DNA from: Symbiodinium natans
Taxonomy: Eukaryota > Sar > Dinophyceae > Suessiales > Symbiodiniaceae
DNA length: 64,000 bases
Direction: 5' to 3'
NCBI GenBank assembly: GCA_905221605.1
Contig: CAJNDS010002561.1
Span: forward strand, 248,001 to 312,000
Within the stretch, counting starts at the first letter, position 1; each line of letters begins with the position of its first letter. The notes beneath the pieces were generated by a model. That model worked only from the letters and a program-made list of their open reading frames with translations. It did not search any database and had not been told where the DNA came from. A program made the position numbers and the translations under genes. Shown piece by piece: positions 63,101 to 64,000 of the stretch.

Positions 63101-64000
63101 GCCGTTGCTTGCCTCACCCCCTTGCCAGACTACATCACACAACTTCGGTCTAGACATCTTGAATGCCAGGTGAGCAGCCTCATACTTCTCGAAGGCCATA
63201 CCGCCGCCATTTGCAGCGTGGCCTGGCTGCATCTGTGACATTTTTCGGGCTCTTGGAAGATGACAACTGCCCCGCCCCAGCAGCAGCCTTATCACCCGCA
63301 GTTTCGGTTTTCTATCATGAGGTGGACCTGAGCTGGCAGAAGCAGCAAGCTGCCAGCGCGAGCGAAGACGTCACTGTGCGGATGTGGTCAGCGGCCTCGA
63401 ACTTGATTTACCTTGGCAGCATCCTTCTGACGATCGCGGGATAAAGAGACACTGTTGTTCCCAGCCTCGCAACCATTTTGTTTGGCTTGACGCTGCAGCG
63501 TGTGAGTTCTCATTTCGCTGCCGAGGTGCTTAGCCCAGCGCTGCTGCACTCAGGTTCTCGTGCCTGATGCCACAGTGAGGCTAACCTGCACATGGATACC
63601 ATCACAAGCATGTTGACGCTTCTTAGCGACCCAGTCTCGGACATGTACATGCAGGTGCTTGGAGGTGGATTGGTCCTCCAGCCAGCTGCTCGCTGGTAGT
63701 GTGGATGGGCTCTTGCGCCTGTGGCACATCAACTCCGAGGTCAGATTTTCGAAGTGCCATGGTTGTGGAAGTGTCCCCAAGTCTGGCATGCATTTTCAAT
63801 GTATCCACTTCTTCGCTCCTTCCGTGCAGTTTTCTTCCGACACTCGCGCAGGACTACGTGCAAGAGTTCGAAGGTCACCTCAAAGGCCGGCCGCCCGGCT
63901 TTGGCTTCCAAAATGGAGCGCCTATTTCTTCGGTACAGTTTCTGTTTTGGTACCTTGTTTTTGTGGTCCGGGCTGGTGGTCCGCTGGGCTGCTGGGCCCC
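57140..64000 (+). CDS. WD40-repeat protein, incomplete at the right edge
   Basis: At least fifteen WD40-like pieces lie on the + strand, each split by introns: 57587-57640 (RLWDLETGEAMQEL), 57975-58010 (DGSLQLWD), 58085-58120 (WVWDVRQSD), 58778-58830 (SGDPHGCIVLWDLSPFE), 60127-60180 (VAVGGIDGTLCLWSS), 60375-60440 (VLAVDWAGRSAL), 60745-60795 (LRGHSDVVSCLAA), 60983-61070 (AAADCTLRLWDPG), 61430-61500 (VLEVDWEQQRVLLSAG), 61770-61830 (AVDWATMRAL), 61935-61985 (GDDDGQLTMWDL), 62420-62505 (SGSDRNLLLWNLHSG), 62888-62930 (LTGGDDRVLRRLD), 63175-63235 (LEGHTAAICSVAW), 63345-63400 (SASEDVTVRMWS), 63690-63740 (LAGSVDGLLRLWHINSE), and a start near 63853 (QEFEGHLK). WD40 propellers are protein-interaction scaffolds; no enzyme domain is seen. 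Exon joins were not fully traced. Confidence 0.85.
61314..61392. repeat. ATT-rich simple repeat in a WD40-gene intron
   Basis: A run of ATT/TTA trinucleotides with small interruptions, nearly free of G and C, lies between the WD40 exons at 60983-61070 and 61430-61500. It stands out from the GC-rich surroundings. Confidence 0.9.

Overview
This window looks like nuclear DNA of a dinoflagellate, probably a Symbiodiniaceae/Suessiales-type alga. Genes are broken into many short exons separated by introns. Besides GT donors, the introns use GC and GA donors, and short direct repeats often lie across donor and acceptor. Every gene I can recognise reads on the + strand, as in the long one-directional blocks known from dinoflagellates. 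Simple repeats, homopolymers and TTTAGGG motifs fill introns and spacers. I saw no rRNA, tRNA, CRISPR array, bacterial operon or complete transposon. A single-frame ORF scan misses almost all of this coding content; the models below come from joining exons by splice phase and family motifs.

Layout. 1-640: an array of about 52-bp tandem repeats cut by the window edge. About 3.35-7.5 kb: a sideroflexin-like mitochondrial carrier. 7.5-25 kb: mostly unassigned, with several coding-looking exon islands. 25.3-33.3 kb: a complete triosephosphate isomerase (TPI) in 11 core exons. A 0.8-kb AGT-type trinucleotide array fills one of its introns, and an apparent nested proline/histidine-rich gene sits in its 4.3-kb intron. 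33.4-39.15 kb: a complete UDP-glucose pyrophosphorylase (UGP), joined to TPI with no stop codon between them and a phase-compatible micro-intron, so the two may form one TPI-UGP fusion. 40-42 kb: unassigned exon candidates. 42.4-45.0 kb: a short-chain dehydrogenase/reductase (SDR). 45.1-45.6 kb: two exons of an unknown protein. 45.7-49.6 kb: repeat-rich and unassigned.

49.59-53.39 kb: a 13-exon gene in which all splice phases agree. It encodes a 436-residue protein with a KptA/Tpt1 RNA 2'-phosphotransferase domain behind an N-terminal region resembling the 2H phosphoesterase (AKAP7/LigT-like) fold. This is the most interesting system here. Tpt1 produces ADP-ribose 1'',2''-cyclic phosphate, and 2H-fold phosphodiesterases of plants and yeast act on that product, so one protein could carry two consecutive steps of tRNA-splicing repair. 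55.1-64.0 kb: a ubiquitin-like domain followed by a long WD40-repeat protein that runs off the right edge.

Exon boundaries were worked out by eye from motifs, splice dinucleotides and phase. They are models and were not checked against transcripts.
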